From assembly GCA_963707015.1 (NCBI GenBank), contig CAVPOO010000010.1, positions 169,450-233,449 of the forward strand: a stretch of 64,000 bases of DNA, in the 5' to 3' direction. Both the position numbers and the translations under genes were made by a program. Origin of the DNA: CAVPOO01 sp963707015. GTDB lineage: Bacteria > Pseudomonadota > Gammaproteobacteria > Thiohalobacterales > Thiohalobacteraceae. Positions 16,121-24,803 of this stretch are shown piece after piece. The notes under the pieces were generated by a model. The model made no database searches. It was not told the DNA's origin and saw nothing but the letters and a program-made list of their open reading frames with translations. Positions within the stretch are counted from its first letter, which is position 1. Each line of letters starts with the position of its first letter.

Positions 16121-17770
16121 CTACTTCCCTTTGTAAATCGCACAGCCGCCGACTTCTTCGATGAGTTCATATTCTCTTTCGACAAAACTAAAAAAGGGTT
16201 GGAATGGAGCTAACGAATTAGAATAGAAGCCAAGATCCCGCTTACTGCCGGGCTTACTGCCAAGCTTACTGTCAGGCTTACTCTCAGGCTCACTGCCCAG
16301 CTGCCAGGCTAAACGCTCCGCGCTATCGAGAGGTGGCAAGTGCATGTTTCGAGTATCGATTATTATTTGAGGTTTGTGATTTTCTAGGTCAGAAAGAAAC
16401 TCCTTGAAAATAGAATCGTTTGCATAGTTTGGCGTGGCCAATGGATATTGATAAAAGAACCGCGTCGGCGACTGGCGCTTTGATAACAAGTAAATTTCCG
16501 ATTGAGCCCCCCACACTAAGATGCGGTTATTGGGTGTCGTGTGATCGCGAACGTATTCGGCAACTTGCGAAAAATCGCCGCGCATAATTACACCAGTGGT
16601 ACCAATTGTTCTGATGCGGGATAGAGTGTCAGAGTACGTGCCTCGATAGGAAATTGATGTGTTGACGACAATCGCCAACAGGCACGCAGTTGCTGTCGTT
16701 TGCACAAAGAACTCATCCTTTTGCGAAACTCTCCCGCCGTCAGTAAATGTGTCGAGGACATTAATTAATACTCTTCCGAAGAAGCTCAAGAATATCGCAA
16801 TGACAGGAAGCACCACCAAGTAATAGTGATCGTATTGTCGACCGGACGTGCTAACGAGCACAACTTCAATCGGCAAAAGGATTATGGCGAGCCGCAAAAG
16901 GAGCTCAAATTGGTCGCGCGGTTTCTTTCGTAACAGACAATACCCAAGGCCGATAAACCAGCCAGTGATAACTAGAGGAAACCCCTCAATGTTTTTTGCT
17001 ATCGACAGCCCCGCATTGATTTTGTCTTTGAGGGAGGCACTGCCGGAATACGCTAAGTTGTATGACAACACCGCATCTAGAAACGCAGACCACGCGTCAA
17101 CGCTCTTGAGTACAACAAACAAAATAAGGAAAACCGATGCTGCACCTGCGATGGACCAATAGATACGGTGTAGCGCCTTGCGCCCGGAGAAAACCCAGTA
17201 CAGACCAATAGCGAGCCACACACCAACTAAGTTTGGCTTAAGAAGAAAAGCGCCGGCGGCGAGCGCGCCGATGGCTAGAGGCTGCCAGGGTTTCGGGTGA
17301 TCTTGTTTGTCAATCCGGAGGAAAAGGTGCAGGGCGAGGAACTGTAGAAGTACCACATACTCCTCCGTGTAGTTCCCACCATCAATAAACCTGTTGAAGT
17401 AAAGAAGAAACATTGAGATCGAGAAAAATGCCGCCGTGCGGCCAAAATTGGTTTTGAGAACCGTGAATGCGAGCCAGACGGCACTAACCAAAAACAAACC
17501 TTCTAATAGCCAGATTCCCCACAAGTGCTCCCCAGAAATAACTAGCCCTATGAGGTCGAGCAGGTATACCAGGGGCGGCTTGTGGTCCCATCGATCAACA
17601 TAAGGGACCTCCCCATTTAACATGCCTTCCGCTATGTATATATAGACACTTGAGTCTCTAGTCGGCACACCCGGCAAGGACGCCAGCACCAGTAGGAGCA
17701 TACTGACTACGATCATTGCCCAAACGATGCTATAAATCTGGGTGGGCTGTAACTTGGGAAATGACTTCAT
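16121..17770 (-). CDS. Polytopic GT-C (GT39/ArnT-like) membrane glycosyltransferase
   Basis: A 549-residue membrane protein with about 10-12 hydrophobic helices. The first periplasmic loop contains TRDSSVYIYIAEGMLNGEVPY and DRWDHKPPLVYLL, the acidic-loop layout of GT-C enzymes that transfer sugars from polyprenyl phosphate donors. Between the last helices and the C-terminus is a low-complexity stretch of alternating SKPG/SKLG/SKPD units made by five 12-bp repeats. Base composition is more AT-rich than the flanking core genes, suggesting transfer. The acceptor is unknown. Confidence 0.75.
   Translation of the reverse strand: MKSFPKLQPTQIYSIVWAMIVVSMLLLVLASLPGVPTRDSSVYIYIAEGMLNGEVPYVDRWDHKPPLVYLLDLIGLVISGEHLWGIWLLEGLFLVSAVWLAFTVLKTNFGRTAAFFSISMFLLYFNRFIDGGNYTEEYVVLLQFLALHLFLRIDKQDHPKPWQPLAIGALAAGAFLLKPNLVGVWLAIGLYWVFSGRKALHRIYWSIAGAASVFLILFVVLKSVDAWSAFLDAVLSYNLAYSGSASLKDKINAGLSIAKNIEGFPLVITGWFIGLGYCLLRKKPRDQFELLLRLAIILLPIEVVLVSTSGRQYDHYYLVVLPVIAIFLSFFGRVLINVLDTFTDGGRVSQKDEFFVQTTATACLLAIVVNTSISYRGTYSDTLSRIRTIGTTGVIMRGDFSQVAEYVRDHTTPNNRILVWGAQSEIYLLSKRQSPTRFFYQYPLATPNYANDSIFKEFLSDLENHKPQIIIDTRNMHLPPLDSAERLAWQLGSEPESKPDSKLGSKPGSKRDLGFYSNSLAPFQPFFSFVEREYELIEEVGGCAIYKGK
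16239..16298 (-). repeat. Five 12-bp tandem repeats inside the GT39-like gene
   Basis: Five imperfect 12-bp units of the type GGCTTACTGCCA run head to tail and encode a Ser-Glu/Lys-Pro/Leu-Gly/Asp tetrapeptide repeat. The unit is a multiple of three, so copy-number change keeps frame. Confidence 0.8.
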
Positions 17771-17822
17771 ATCTTTGGTAAAATTTTATTGTTCTGTCTT
17801 GCCGTTATGTTCTTCTTCTCGT

Positions 17823-17942
17823 CGGGCGAGGGGGTACTTCTGTGCCTCGGTAGGCCAGATGGCAGAAGAGATGATCAAGCAGTATTTGGAGCCTCACTTT
17901 GAGCCGAAGCCGAACGATGATTTCAAGATGGAACCTGAATAA
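17823..17942 (+). pseudogene. C-terminal fragment of an IS200-type TnpA
   Basis: The frame RARGYFCASVGQMAEEMIKQ then PHFEPKPNDDFKMEPE and stop matches the C-terminal end of IS200/IS605 TnpA transposases, including the helix that carries the catalytic Tyr region (here EEMIKQYL). The N-terminal HUH part is missing. A right-end hairpin follows immediately. Confidence 0.75.
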
Positions 17943-17987
17943 GACGCGTTATTCAGGTGGCGCGTCTCCGGACTTTCAGTCCGCAAC

Positions 17988-18020
17988 CTCAACCATCGGC
18001 TAGAGCCGGTGGTTGTTGAG
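17988..18020 (+). mobile_element. IS200-type right-end hairpin
   Basis: CAACCATCGGCT pairs with AGCCGGTGGTTG with one mismatch and a 2-nt turn. It lies about 45 nt after the TnpA stop, where IS200/IS605 elements carry the subterminal hairpin recognised by TnpA. Confidence 0.65.
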
Positions 18021-18024
18021 TACT

Positions 18025-18104
18025 CGTCATTCCCGCCAAGCCAGCGCTAACCCGAATCCAGGAACACTAGACCATCCTCGATTCCCGTTTTCGCGGGAAT
18101 GACG
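18025..18104. repeat. MITE-like element with GTCATTCCCGC terminal inverted repeats
   Basis: The 80-nt stretch begins CGTCATTCCCGC and ends GCGGGAATGACG, a perfect terminal inverted repeat of 12 bp, with no coding capacity. It sits between the IS200 right end and the stop of the FAD oxidoreductase gene, and could also act as a structured 3' end. Confidence 0.6.
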
Positions 18105-18124
18105 ACTGTTATATACCACCTTTG

Positions 18125-19456
18125 TCACTTGTTTATGCAAGTCTCAATAATCAAACGCTGGGTGATCTCCCGCCCCTGCCGAATCGCATAGTTGGTACCC
18201 CGGTCCTCGGGGTAGATTTGGGCCATTGTCGCCAGGTAGAAACCGTCTAAGGGTGTCTTGTCTGCCGGGATAAGCTGGCTGTAGTGGCACTCCACGATGG
18301 GCTGGGAATGCTGAGCGCGCCAGACATGTGCATCAAGAATCCAGTTTCGCGTTAGATCCGGAAACATTCGGACTAAGTGTCTCAGCGTGAATTCAACCAC
18401 GTCTTCATCGGCCATCTGGTAGAGCGAATCGGTCTCCGGCAAATACTTCGAAAGATAGACGATGTGGCGGCCACCGTAGGTTGCGAGCGGCTCGAAATTT
18501 GTGTGTTCGATGACCGCGACGAACGGGAAACCAGGATCGTTCACATTGAGCCAATAGGTACTGGACAGGCTGCGGTCCAACTCCAGAACTACGCAGACGT
18601 TGGCAAGATAACGTATGCGCCTCAACTGATCAATGTACTCGCCCGGCACATGCGCTTCCATAAGGTTCGCGATGATCGGGAGAGCCGGCGTCGCAATCAC
18701 GGCATCAGCGGCAAAGGTCTCTTCGGCGGCAACGACGCCGATCACCCGCCCAGAATCCACCTGCAGCTGACTGACTGTCGCGTTAGTTCTAACCTCTCCC
18801 CCCTGTGCGCGGATTGCCTCAACCAGCGAATCCGCAAGTGTGGCAAAGCCGCCCCGATAATAGGCAAGCTGCTCTTCCCCGCCTTTACCGCGACTACCTC
18901 CTCGAAGCTTGAGCTTATTCCAGAACCATACTGCAGAAACCTCCTCGGCAACATCACCGAATTTCCCGCGTAGCAATGGTTCCCAGACGACTTGGTAGAC
19001 TCGCTCGCCACCCATTGCCCGCAGCCAATCGGCAGCCGTCCTATCTTCTAGCGCCCGCCAGTCCTGCACCCGTCGGGCCCGCAGTGCCAGCAGTCCGAGC
19101 CGGATGCGATCAAAGAAAGGCAGGGGCGAAAAACGCAGCAGGTCGAGAGGCGTCGAGAGCTTGAAGAAATTGTTCGCGTAGTACATGCCTGTTCGTGTGG
19201 GACGCAGCAGCACCTGATCGTGCTTTTCCAGCTCCTCGATTAGCTGCATCACGTGCACGTCGTTCGTGAACCAGTGGTGATAAAACTTCTCCAGCCGGAC
19301 GCCGTCGACTTTAAAACTGCCAGCCAGTCCCCCAATGTCGGCATCGCGCTCGAGAACCGTGGCCCGGATTCCGTGCTTGCCGAGTTCGTAGGCGGCGGCC
19401 AGACCACAGAAACCGGCACCGATGACGACGACATGGGGTTGCGAGCTTCCTGCCAC
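18125..19456 (-). CDS. FAD-dependent amine-oxidase-like oxidoreductase
   Basis: The N-terminus has a dinucleotide-binding fold (VVVIGAGFCGLAAAYELGKHG) and the following RATVLERDADIGGLAGSF, as in protoporphyrinogen oxidase, desaturase and UDP-galactopyranose-mutase-like flavoproteins. KFYHHWFTNDVHVMQLIEEL is a common second motif in polysaccharide-cluster members. The GTG start used here has an AAGGAG site 8 nt upstream and lies 5 nt after the previous stop; the longer ATG frame would overlap that gene by 100 nt. It forms a unit with the two genes upstream; function is probably lipid-linked sugar or envelope modification. Confidence 0.82.
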   Translation of the reverse strand: MAGSSQPHVVVIGAGFCGLAAAYELGKHGIRATVLERDADIGGLAGSFKVDGVRLEKFYHHWFTNDVHVMQLIEELEKHDQVLLRPTRTGMYYANNFFKLSTPLDLLRFSPLPFFDRIRLGLLALRARRVQDWRALEDRTAADWLRAMGGERVYQVVWEPLLRGKFGDVAEEVSAVWFWNKLKLRGGSRGKGGEEQLAYYRGGFATLADSLVEAIRAQGGEVRTNATVSQLQVDSGRVIGVVAAEETFAADAVIATPALPIIANLMEAHVPGEYIDQLRRIRYLANVCVVLELDRSLSSTYWLNVNDPGFPFVAVIEHTNFEPLATYGGRHIVYLSKYLPETDSLYQMADEDVVEFTLRHLVRMFPDLTRNWILDAHVWRAQHSQPIVECHYSQLIPADKTPLDGFYLATMAQIYPEDRGTNYAIRQGREITQRLIIETCINK

Positions 19457-19461
19457 AGAAA

Positions 19462-20469
19462 CTACTCCTTGTTCACAACCGATGCCGGGCCAGGTTGGAT
19501 GGCCCAGAACCGTGTGCCGTGCAGAACTAGATAGACGAGACCGGCAGCAGTCAGCGGTGCCCACAGCACAGCATGCACGGTCAGAGCGAAGGCGACCGAG
19601 ACTTCGGGTGCAGCGCCATACGCCGCGATGCCCTGCGCGGCGAAATAATCGAAGGTGCCGACATAGCCTGGCGAGCTGGGTATGAGTGTGGCCAAGGTGC
19701 CGGTCCCAAGGGAGAACCAGGGACCAAGCGGGCTAGTCGTCGCGTGCACCGCAGCCGCCACGGTCGCGAACACCGCGCCCTCGAAGGCCCAAGCGAGCAC
19801 CGACAGCCCGAGCAGCACGAGCAGGCGCAAGGGCGAGCGCACGAGACCAAGTGCTCCGACAACGTGGCCTCCATGGTTCACGACAGCCTCGGAGAGGTTC
19901 CGGCTGGCGAAGAACGGATACGCCGCGACGTGATGAATGATCCGGCCAAGCCAGGGCGTCAGCAGTATCAGCACGATTACAGCGGTGATGCTGAGTCCAG
20001 CCAACCAGGTCGCCCCGACGACGAAGCGTTCCGGGAAAGCTCCAGCAGGCAGTCCGAGGAGGCCAAGGAAGAAAAAGCCCAGGAGAACGACCAGGTCGAA
20101 GACCCGCTCGATGACGAGGGTCCCCAGCACGCGCGCTGCAGGAGATCGCAACTGCCGGCGAAAACCGAACACGCGAAGCGCGTCACCAGCCCGAAAAGGC
20201 ATGACATTGTTGACGGCAATGCTGGTGAGGAACGGCCAGACGCAGGCTCCGAATGGAAGATTGGGTTCGAGCGTACGGATCATCCACCACCAGCGGACAA
20301 TTCGGATCGTGTAACCAGCGGCCAGGAAGGTCAAAGCCAGTGCGAGAAATGGTATGGACAGCTCCGCGAATGCGCGTCCTAGCGCCTCGATGTCGAGCCT
20401 TTGCACGAGAAGCCACAGAAACGCGGCCGTTACAACCAGGCCGATGACGGGCTTCAACCAGCGCGCCAC
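19462..20469 (-). CDS. UPF0104 / LPG-synthase-TM-like integral membrane protein
   Basis: A 335-residue polytopic protein with about eight helices and the family motif NNVMPFRAGDALRVFGFRR followed by GTLVIERVFDLVVLL. Members include YbhN-like proteins and the membrane half of lysylphosphatidylglycerol synthase, and are often next to GT2 enzymes in lipid-glycan loci. The gene lies 4 nt after the GT2 remnant and 5 nt before the FAD gene, so the three are probably co-transcribed. Substrate unknown. Confidence 0.8.
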   Translation of the reverse strand: MARWLKPVIGLVVTAAFLWLLVQRLDIEALGRAFAELSIPFLALALTFLAAGYTIRIVRWWWMIRTLEPNLPFGACVWPFLTSIAVNNVMPFRAGDALRVFGFRRQLRSPAARVLGTLVIERVFDLVVLLGFFFLGLLGLPAGAFPERFVVGATWLAGLSITAVIVLILLTPWLGRIIHHVAAYPFFASRNLSEAVVNHGGHVVGALGLVRSPLRLLVLLGLSVLAWAFEGAVFATVAAAVHATTSPLGPWFSLGTGTLATLIPSSPGYVGTFDYFAAQGIAAYGAAPEVSVAFALTVHAVLWAPLTAAGLVYLVLHGTRFWAIQPGPASVVNKE

Positions 20470-20473
20470 TGTG

Positions 20474-21103
20474 CTACGCTCCCGCCGTCGTTACATGGCC
20501 GGTCGGCTGGTTCGCCGCTGCAAACCCCAGTCTCTCCTTGACCAGGTACAAGGGGCGATGCTTCACCTTGCCATAGATGCGCCCTAGGTACTCGCCCATG
20601 ACGCTCAGGAACAGAAGCTGCACACCGCCCAGAAACAGGATGGCAATAAAGAGAATCGTCCAGCCGGTGACCCGCACATCGGTGAAAAGACGAAGGGCCA
20701 GGGCGTACAGGATGCCCAGAAGCGCGAGCCCCGAGGCGGTAAGGCTAAGCATCTCGAGTATAACGTCGGGTGGGTCCTGCAGGTCGACGTCAATGACAAC
20801 CACAGCGTCACCGCTGGCATGCTCCAAGCCGGCCGTCAGGGCGACTTGGTGGCCAAAATTCCTCGATAGCGCGACGACCCGTACTCTGCGGTCAGATTGT
20901 TGGATCTCGCGCAGGATGTTCAGGGTGGCCTCGCGACTTACGTCATCGACGTAGAGGAGCTCAGAGTTAATCTCCGGGATATTTGAAAGCGCCGCTGCCA
21001 GACTACGATGCCTCTCCTGTATAACCTGTTTTTCGTTGAAACTGGGCACGATAACTAACAGGAGGGCTCGATTCCGATTTCCGCGATCTTGTGGCAAGTG
21101 CAT
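20474..21103 (-). pseudogene. GT2 polyprenyl-phosphate glycosyltransferase with a large internal in-frame deletion
   Basis: The N-terminal GT-A part is present (VIVPSFNEKQVI, LLYVDDVSREATLNIL, VVALSRNFGHQVALTAGLEHA, DVDLQDPPDVILEML) and the C-terminal two-helix membrane anchor is present (LALLGILYALALRLFTD, LGGVQLLFLSVMGEYLGRIY, then KHRPLYLVKERLGF). The roughly 100-110 residues expected between them, which hold the acceptor-side motifs of DPM1/bactoprenol-glucosyltransferase-like enzymes, are missing without loss of frame. The product of 209 residues is therefore unlikely to be catalytic. It heads the three-gene unit with UPF0104 and FAD genes. Confidence 0.75.
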
Positions 21104-21333
21104 GTCGATACGACGAAGATTTTGTTGCGTTTAGTTCGCATTTTCTGCAATTCTATCACCCCATCCCAATAAGGCGCCATCGATCTATTGTGTGGGTTGG
21201 AAATCTCACTTACTTCCCCTAGGAGGCTGTCGGACTCAGGCTGATAGCGATAGCCCCGGAAATTTGAACAGTGCGAGAATTGGATTGGCTAGTCGAAATA
21301 GGGCATGGTAACGCCCGCATTCAGAGAACCAGT

Positions 21334-21591
21334 ATGGCAAGACGGCCTCGCCGAAATCACTCACGGGCACTCAGGGCTAAAGTGGCACTAAGCCATCAGA
21401 GGAGAGCGGGCCCTGGCGGAACTGTCCCAGCGCTTTGATGCTCGCCCCAATAAGATCACGCACCGGAGCACACGGTCCAGGCCTGCTGAGCAAGCTGCCG
21501 ATCAAACGGCCAAACCGGGTCTGGGCGATGGATCTGGCCTATATACCGATGATTCGCGGCTTTGCGTATTTGGCTTGGGTCACGTTTTTTT
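21334..21591 (+). pseudogene. Degenerate IS3-family element (orfA and orfB pieces)
   Basis: OrfA starts MARRPRRNHSRALRAKVAL, then shifts frame to continue IRGERALAELSQRFDARPNK. After a deletion an OrfB piece follows (RPNRVWAMDLAYIPMIRGF), which contains the first Asp of the DDE triad in the usual WAMD context. The rest of OrfB is gone. The preceding 230 nt carry no recognisable gene. Confidence 0.75.
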
Positions 21592-21616
21592 AGCTAAATT
21601 AAAATAGGGTAAGTCC

Positions 21617-23128
21617 ATGTCAAGATCGAGTGAAGAAATGGTTAGCACCACCATTCTTAATAGATACTTGAGCGACAAATATATTTCGAATTTTCTCGAA
21701 AAATCTCTTATCGCTATCCTACTTGTCCTATTCAGTTTTTATATTCTACGCTGCCTGTTGCTTCTTACGACTACGTTCCCTATAGAGTACGGCGAAGGAA
21801 TTATACTCAACCTTGCGGTTCAGCTCGACAAGTACGGCACATACTATCTTGACATTAATGACTACCCGTTCACCCATGGAGCCTATCCGCCAGGGTTCAT
21901 TATCTTTGCATATCCTCTCCTCAAGCTCCTGGGACCCGAAATCTATATAGGCAGAATAATATCCATTATCGCCACACTGTCTATTGGCCTAGTAGTCTAC
22001 CTTATATCTACCCAGCAGGGTCATAGCAGGAAACGTTCTCTTACATTCGCGCTGTTTGTTTTTCCGCCCTTCTTTGTCTACACGTGGACGCCTTTCGGAA
22101 GAGTCGACTCTCTCGCCATACTCTTCTCAGTGATAGGTCTCTATGTCTATGTGAAGAAGTGGCAATCTCATTCCAACCTTAAGTACCTTAGCTGTATATT
22201 CTTTATATTTGCATTCCTCACTAAACAAAATTCCGTGGCGGCGCCTTGCGCAATACTTGCTTACCACCTCTTAGTAGAAAGAAACCTACGTGATTTCTTC
22301 AAAGATCTTATCCTCTTTGCGGGCCCTTTGCTTCTCATAATGGCGGCGCTAAACGGTCTGACAGATGGACAATTCTTTCTGCACACGTTTACTCACCACG
22401 CTTTTGTTGGAATTAGCTTAACCGAAGCTTTCCGGGGCTACTATGAATTCATAAGGGCGAGCAACATACTGCTGCTGATAGGTATTCTTGGAGTCCTGCT
22501 CCGCAAACGTCCATCGATATTCTTGTTCTACACCATCTTTACATTTGCCATCCTAATTACAAACGGAAAGCCCGGTGCCAAGCTAAATTACTACATCGAG
22601 CCTTACATCGCCCTGCTACTGCTGGTTTCTTCCTATCACAACCTTCTTCCGCCAGCATGGGGAAAACACACTGCAAAAGCCATTTTGTCGGTAATGCTAT
22701 TGCTGTCGCTGCCCAGTTTGGTGAAGCCTGACGATTTGTTGGAGACGGTTAGACGTATACGTTCACCTTCCGACATTGAAAGCAGATATGAGATCGTGAA
22801 TGAGGTTCTGGCGAAAGCCGAAGGCGATGTTCTGTCTGAGAACGTAGGATATCTGGTTGTGAACCACCGGGAGGTACTGTTGTACCCGTTTCAATTCATG
22901 ATGATGAGTCGGAGTAACTTGTGGGATCCTGGGCCTCTCGCGGCGGACTGTAGACGCGGCAGATTTGCTGTTGTGTTTTCAGGTTGGAGAATCGAATCTA
23001 TTGATGGAATCCGGGAATGTCTGGAGGAGAAGTATTTTTTGTTTGATGGAAAACGTAAAATATATCTAAGGAATGACTTGCGAGAGAAATTTTCCGGGAA
23101 AACAAAGAGGGTCGCCGACAGTGACTGA
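21617..23128 (+). CDS. Polytopic GT-C-like membrane protein
   Basis: A 503-residue protein with around ten hydrophobic helices. The first external loop carries FPIEYGEGIILNLAVQLDK and THGAYPPGFIIFAYPLL, resembling the acidic loop and PP motif of GT39-like sugar transferases, followed by TPFGRVDSLAILFSVIGLY. Codon use is clearly more AT-rich than the neighbouring core genes, a sign of transfer. The first ATG has only a weak ribosome site; a second in-frame ATG lies 21 nt on. It faces away from the three-gene unit, with the IS3 remnant between. Confidence 0.65.
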   Translation: MSRSSEEMVSTTILNRYLSDKYISNFLEKSLIAILLVLFSFYILRCLLLLTTTFPIEYGEGIILNLAVQLDKYGTYYLDINDYPFTHGAYPPGFIIFAYPLLKLLGPEIYIGRIISIIATLSIGLVVYLISTQQGHSRKRSLTFALFVFPPFFVYTWTPFGRVDSLAILFSVIGLYVYVKKWQSHSNLKYLSCIFFIFAFLTKQNSVAAPCAILAYHLLVERNLRDFFKDLILFAGPLLLIMAALNGLTDGQFFLHTFTHHAFVGISLTEAFRGYYEFIRASNILLLIGILGVLLRKRPSIFLFYTIFTFAILITNGKPGAKLNYYIEPYIALLLLVSSYHNLLPPAWGKHTAKAILSVMLLLSLPSLVKPDDLLETVRRIRSPSDIESRYEIVNEVLAKAEGDVLSENVGYLVVNHREVLLYPFQFMMMSRSNLWDPGPLAADCRRGRFAVVFSGWRIESIDGIRECLEEKYFLFDGKRKIYLRNDLREKFSGKTKRVADSD

Positions 23129-23209
23129 GATGAGGCTCGTTGCCAACGACCGCCGCTATGGAGCCGTTGGGTGATCGCCCTAATGGAGCCAGGAGGTGAT
23201 CGGTGTAAT

Positions 23210-23238
23210 GTAAGCGGCCAAACCGAGCAGTTATTGCT
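23210..23238. repeat. Orphan IS66-type terminal repeat
   Basis: GTAAGCGGCCAAACCGAGCA, followed by GTTATTG, nearly matches the left end of the complete IS66 element at 24783 (GTAAGCGGTCAAACCGAGCC, then GTTATTG). No IS66 genes adjoin it, so it is a leftover end. Just upstream are two 25-bp tandem units of the form GGAGCC...GGTGATCG...TAAT. Confidence 0.65.
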
Positions 23239-23293
23239 TAGCGAGGGCCAGGTCTGATTTCATGGGATTGGCGCACGCGGTTGTGTAGGCCAG

Positions 23294-23471
23294 CTATCCA
23301 GCCTCTCGATCGTCGCACAGCAACTCCTCCCGGATGATATCGACCTCCGCTGGTGCCTCTGTCCCAAGCCGCACCTGGTTACCGTTGAGACTGGTTACGG
23401 TGACGCGGATGGTCTCGCCGCTGTACAGTTCAAACTTGCGGGATTCGCCGAGACGGCGCTAGTATGAGCAT
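23294..23471 (-). pseudogene. csrA: csrA/rsmA-type translational regulator with 2-nt deletion
   Basis: An ATG CTC ATA CTA start (MLIL) is followed, in a different frame, by RRLGESRKFELYSGETIRVT and then SLNGNQVRLGTEAPAEVDII and REELL, i.e. a full CsrA domain with its C-terminal helix and stop. The two parts join if 2 nt are restored after the fourth or fifth codon; the total would then be 59 residues, a normal CsrA length. As it stands a TAG precedes the RRLGES frame, so no product is expected. Confidence 0.8.
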
Positions 23472-23601
23472 CCATCAGCCTCCATGCTGCTTTTTGTTCC
23501 GTACGGATTCCGGCCTGTCAGGGCTTGACTGGTCCCCAAGTCTACGCAACCGCCAGTTGCCTCCCCCAATGCCTTGAGATTCTTCAGATGATCGGCCGGC
23601 T

Positions 23602-24725
23602 AGTGTAGAGTCCCAGACATACGTTTAGTTATGATAAAATTGACATCCATGAGAATGCCAATGAAAGTTACAGTGACCGAAGCGGACCGACGCACATTAC
23701 AGGGATGGATAAAGAGCCGAGCGGTGGGGCCAAAGCAGAAATTGCGGGCCAAGATCGTTTTGATGAGCGCGGATGGCCTGGCGACCAGCCGGTTGATTCA
23801 AAAGCTCAAAGTGAGCAATCCGACGCTAAACCTTTGGCGCCGCCGCTATCAGGAAGAAGGTATCGAGGCACTGGTAAAAGGTAAAACGCGAGCACCTGGT
23901 ACGCCTCCGCTCCCGCAAGAGAAAGTGCAGGAAGTCCTGACGCTGACGATGACCGGAAAACCGACTGGCGCCACGCACTGGAGTTGTCGAACGATGGCCG
24001 AGCAGGTTGGTATCTCAAAAACGTCGGTTAATCGAATTTGGTGTGAACACAAGCTCAAGCCGCATCGGGTCAAGGGGTTCAAGGTATCAAATGATCCGTT
24101 GTTCGAAGAAACTGCGGGATGTGATCGGGCTGTACATGAATCCACCCGAAAAAGCGATTGTGTTTTCAGTGGATGAGAAAAGCCAAATCCAGGCCTTAGA
24201 TCGTACTCAGCCCGGTTTACCCATAAAATCAGGGAAAGCGGGCACGATGACGCACGATTACAAACGTCATGGAACGACAACGCTGTTTGCGGCTCTCAAT
24301 GTTCACGATGGAACCGTCATCGGTGAGTGTTTGCCGAAGCACCGCAATGATGAGTTTCTTAAATTTCTCAAGCGACTCGATAAGCAAACGGCTAAAAACC
24401 TGGATGTGCATTTAATCGTCGACAACTATGCCACGCACAAGCACCCTAACGTTAAAGAGTGGTTGGCCAAGCACCCACGTTTTCACATGCACTTCACGCC
24501 GACATCTGCATCATGGGTGAATCTGGTGGAACGTTTCTTCCGAGACATCACCGAAGATCAGATCCGTCGAGGTGTTTTCCGCAGTGTCGACGAGTTAAAA
24601 CAAGCAATCATGAAATATCTGGATCACCGCAACGCTAATCCCAAGCCTTATCACTGGACAGCTCCACCTGAAACAATTCTGGCGAAAGTCGCCAAAGCTA
24701 CAGAAAGGTTAGGGACGGTGCACTA
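23602..24725 (+). mobile_element. IS630-family insertion sequence
   Basis: About 1.12 kb between two TA dinucleotides. The ends match as inverted repeats of the form TAGTG....GTCCC (left TAGTGTAGAGTCCC, right end complement TAGTGCACCGTCCC). It encloses one frameshifted transposase gene. Confidence 0.75.
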
Positions 24726-24726
24726 G
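23631..24726 (+). pseudogene. IS630-family transposase with frameshift
   Basis: The 5' frame encodes a helix-turn-helix region (QKLRAKIVLMSADGLATSRL, SRTMAEQVGISKTSVNRIW) and the 3' frame the DDE domain: VFSVDEKSQIQAL (first Asp), LIVDNYATHKHPNV (second Asp) and TSASWVNLVERFF (catalytic Glu). The frames must be joined near 24106-24112, in a GAAGAAACTG sequence where two adenines appear to be missing. The 3' frame is +1 relative to the first, so standard -1 slippage would not restore it. An internal ATG at 23661 is an alternative start. Confidence 0.85.
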
Positions 24727-24740
24727 TTTGAGTAACTGTC

Positions 24741-24762
24741 TGTTTTTATTGGCGTCCCCAAG
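24741..24762 (-). repeat. tRNA-Glu 3'-end copy (candidate att site)
   Basis: TGTTTTTATTGGCGTCCCCA followed by AG is identical to the sequence covering the last bases and flank of tRNA-Glu at 59.32 kb and to the copy at 31.43 kb. It sits between the right end of IS630 and the target site of IS66. Confidence 0.75.
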
Positions 24763-24803
24763 CCTCACCCTCTGATTCCGCCGTAAGCGGTCAAACCGAG
24801 CCG

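Noticed and set aside
24100..24115. Programmed -1 frameshift in the IS630 transposase
   Set aside because: The second frame is +1 relative to the first, so -1 slippage would not join them; loss of two adenines is more likely.
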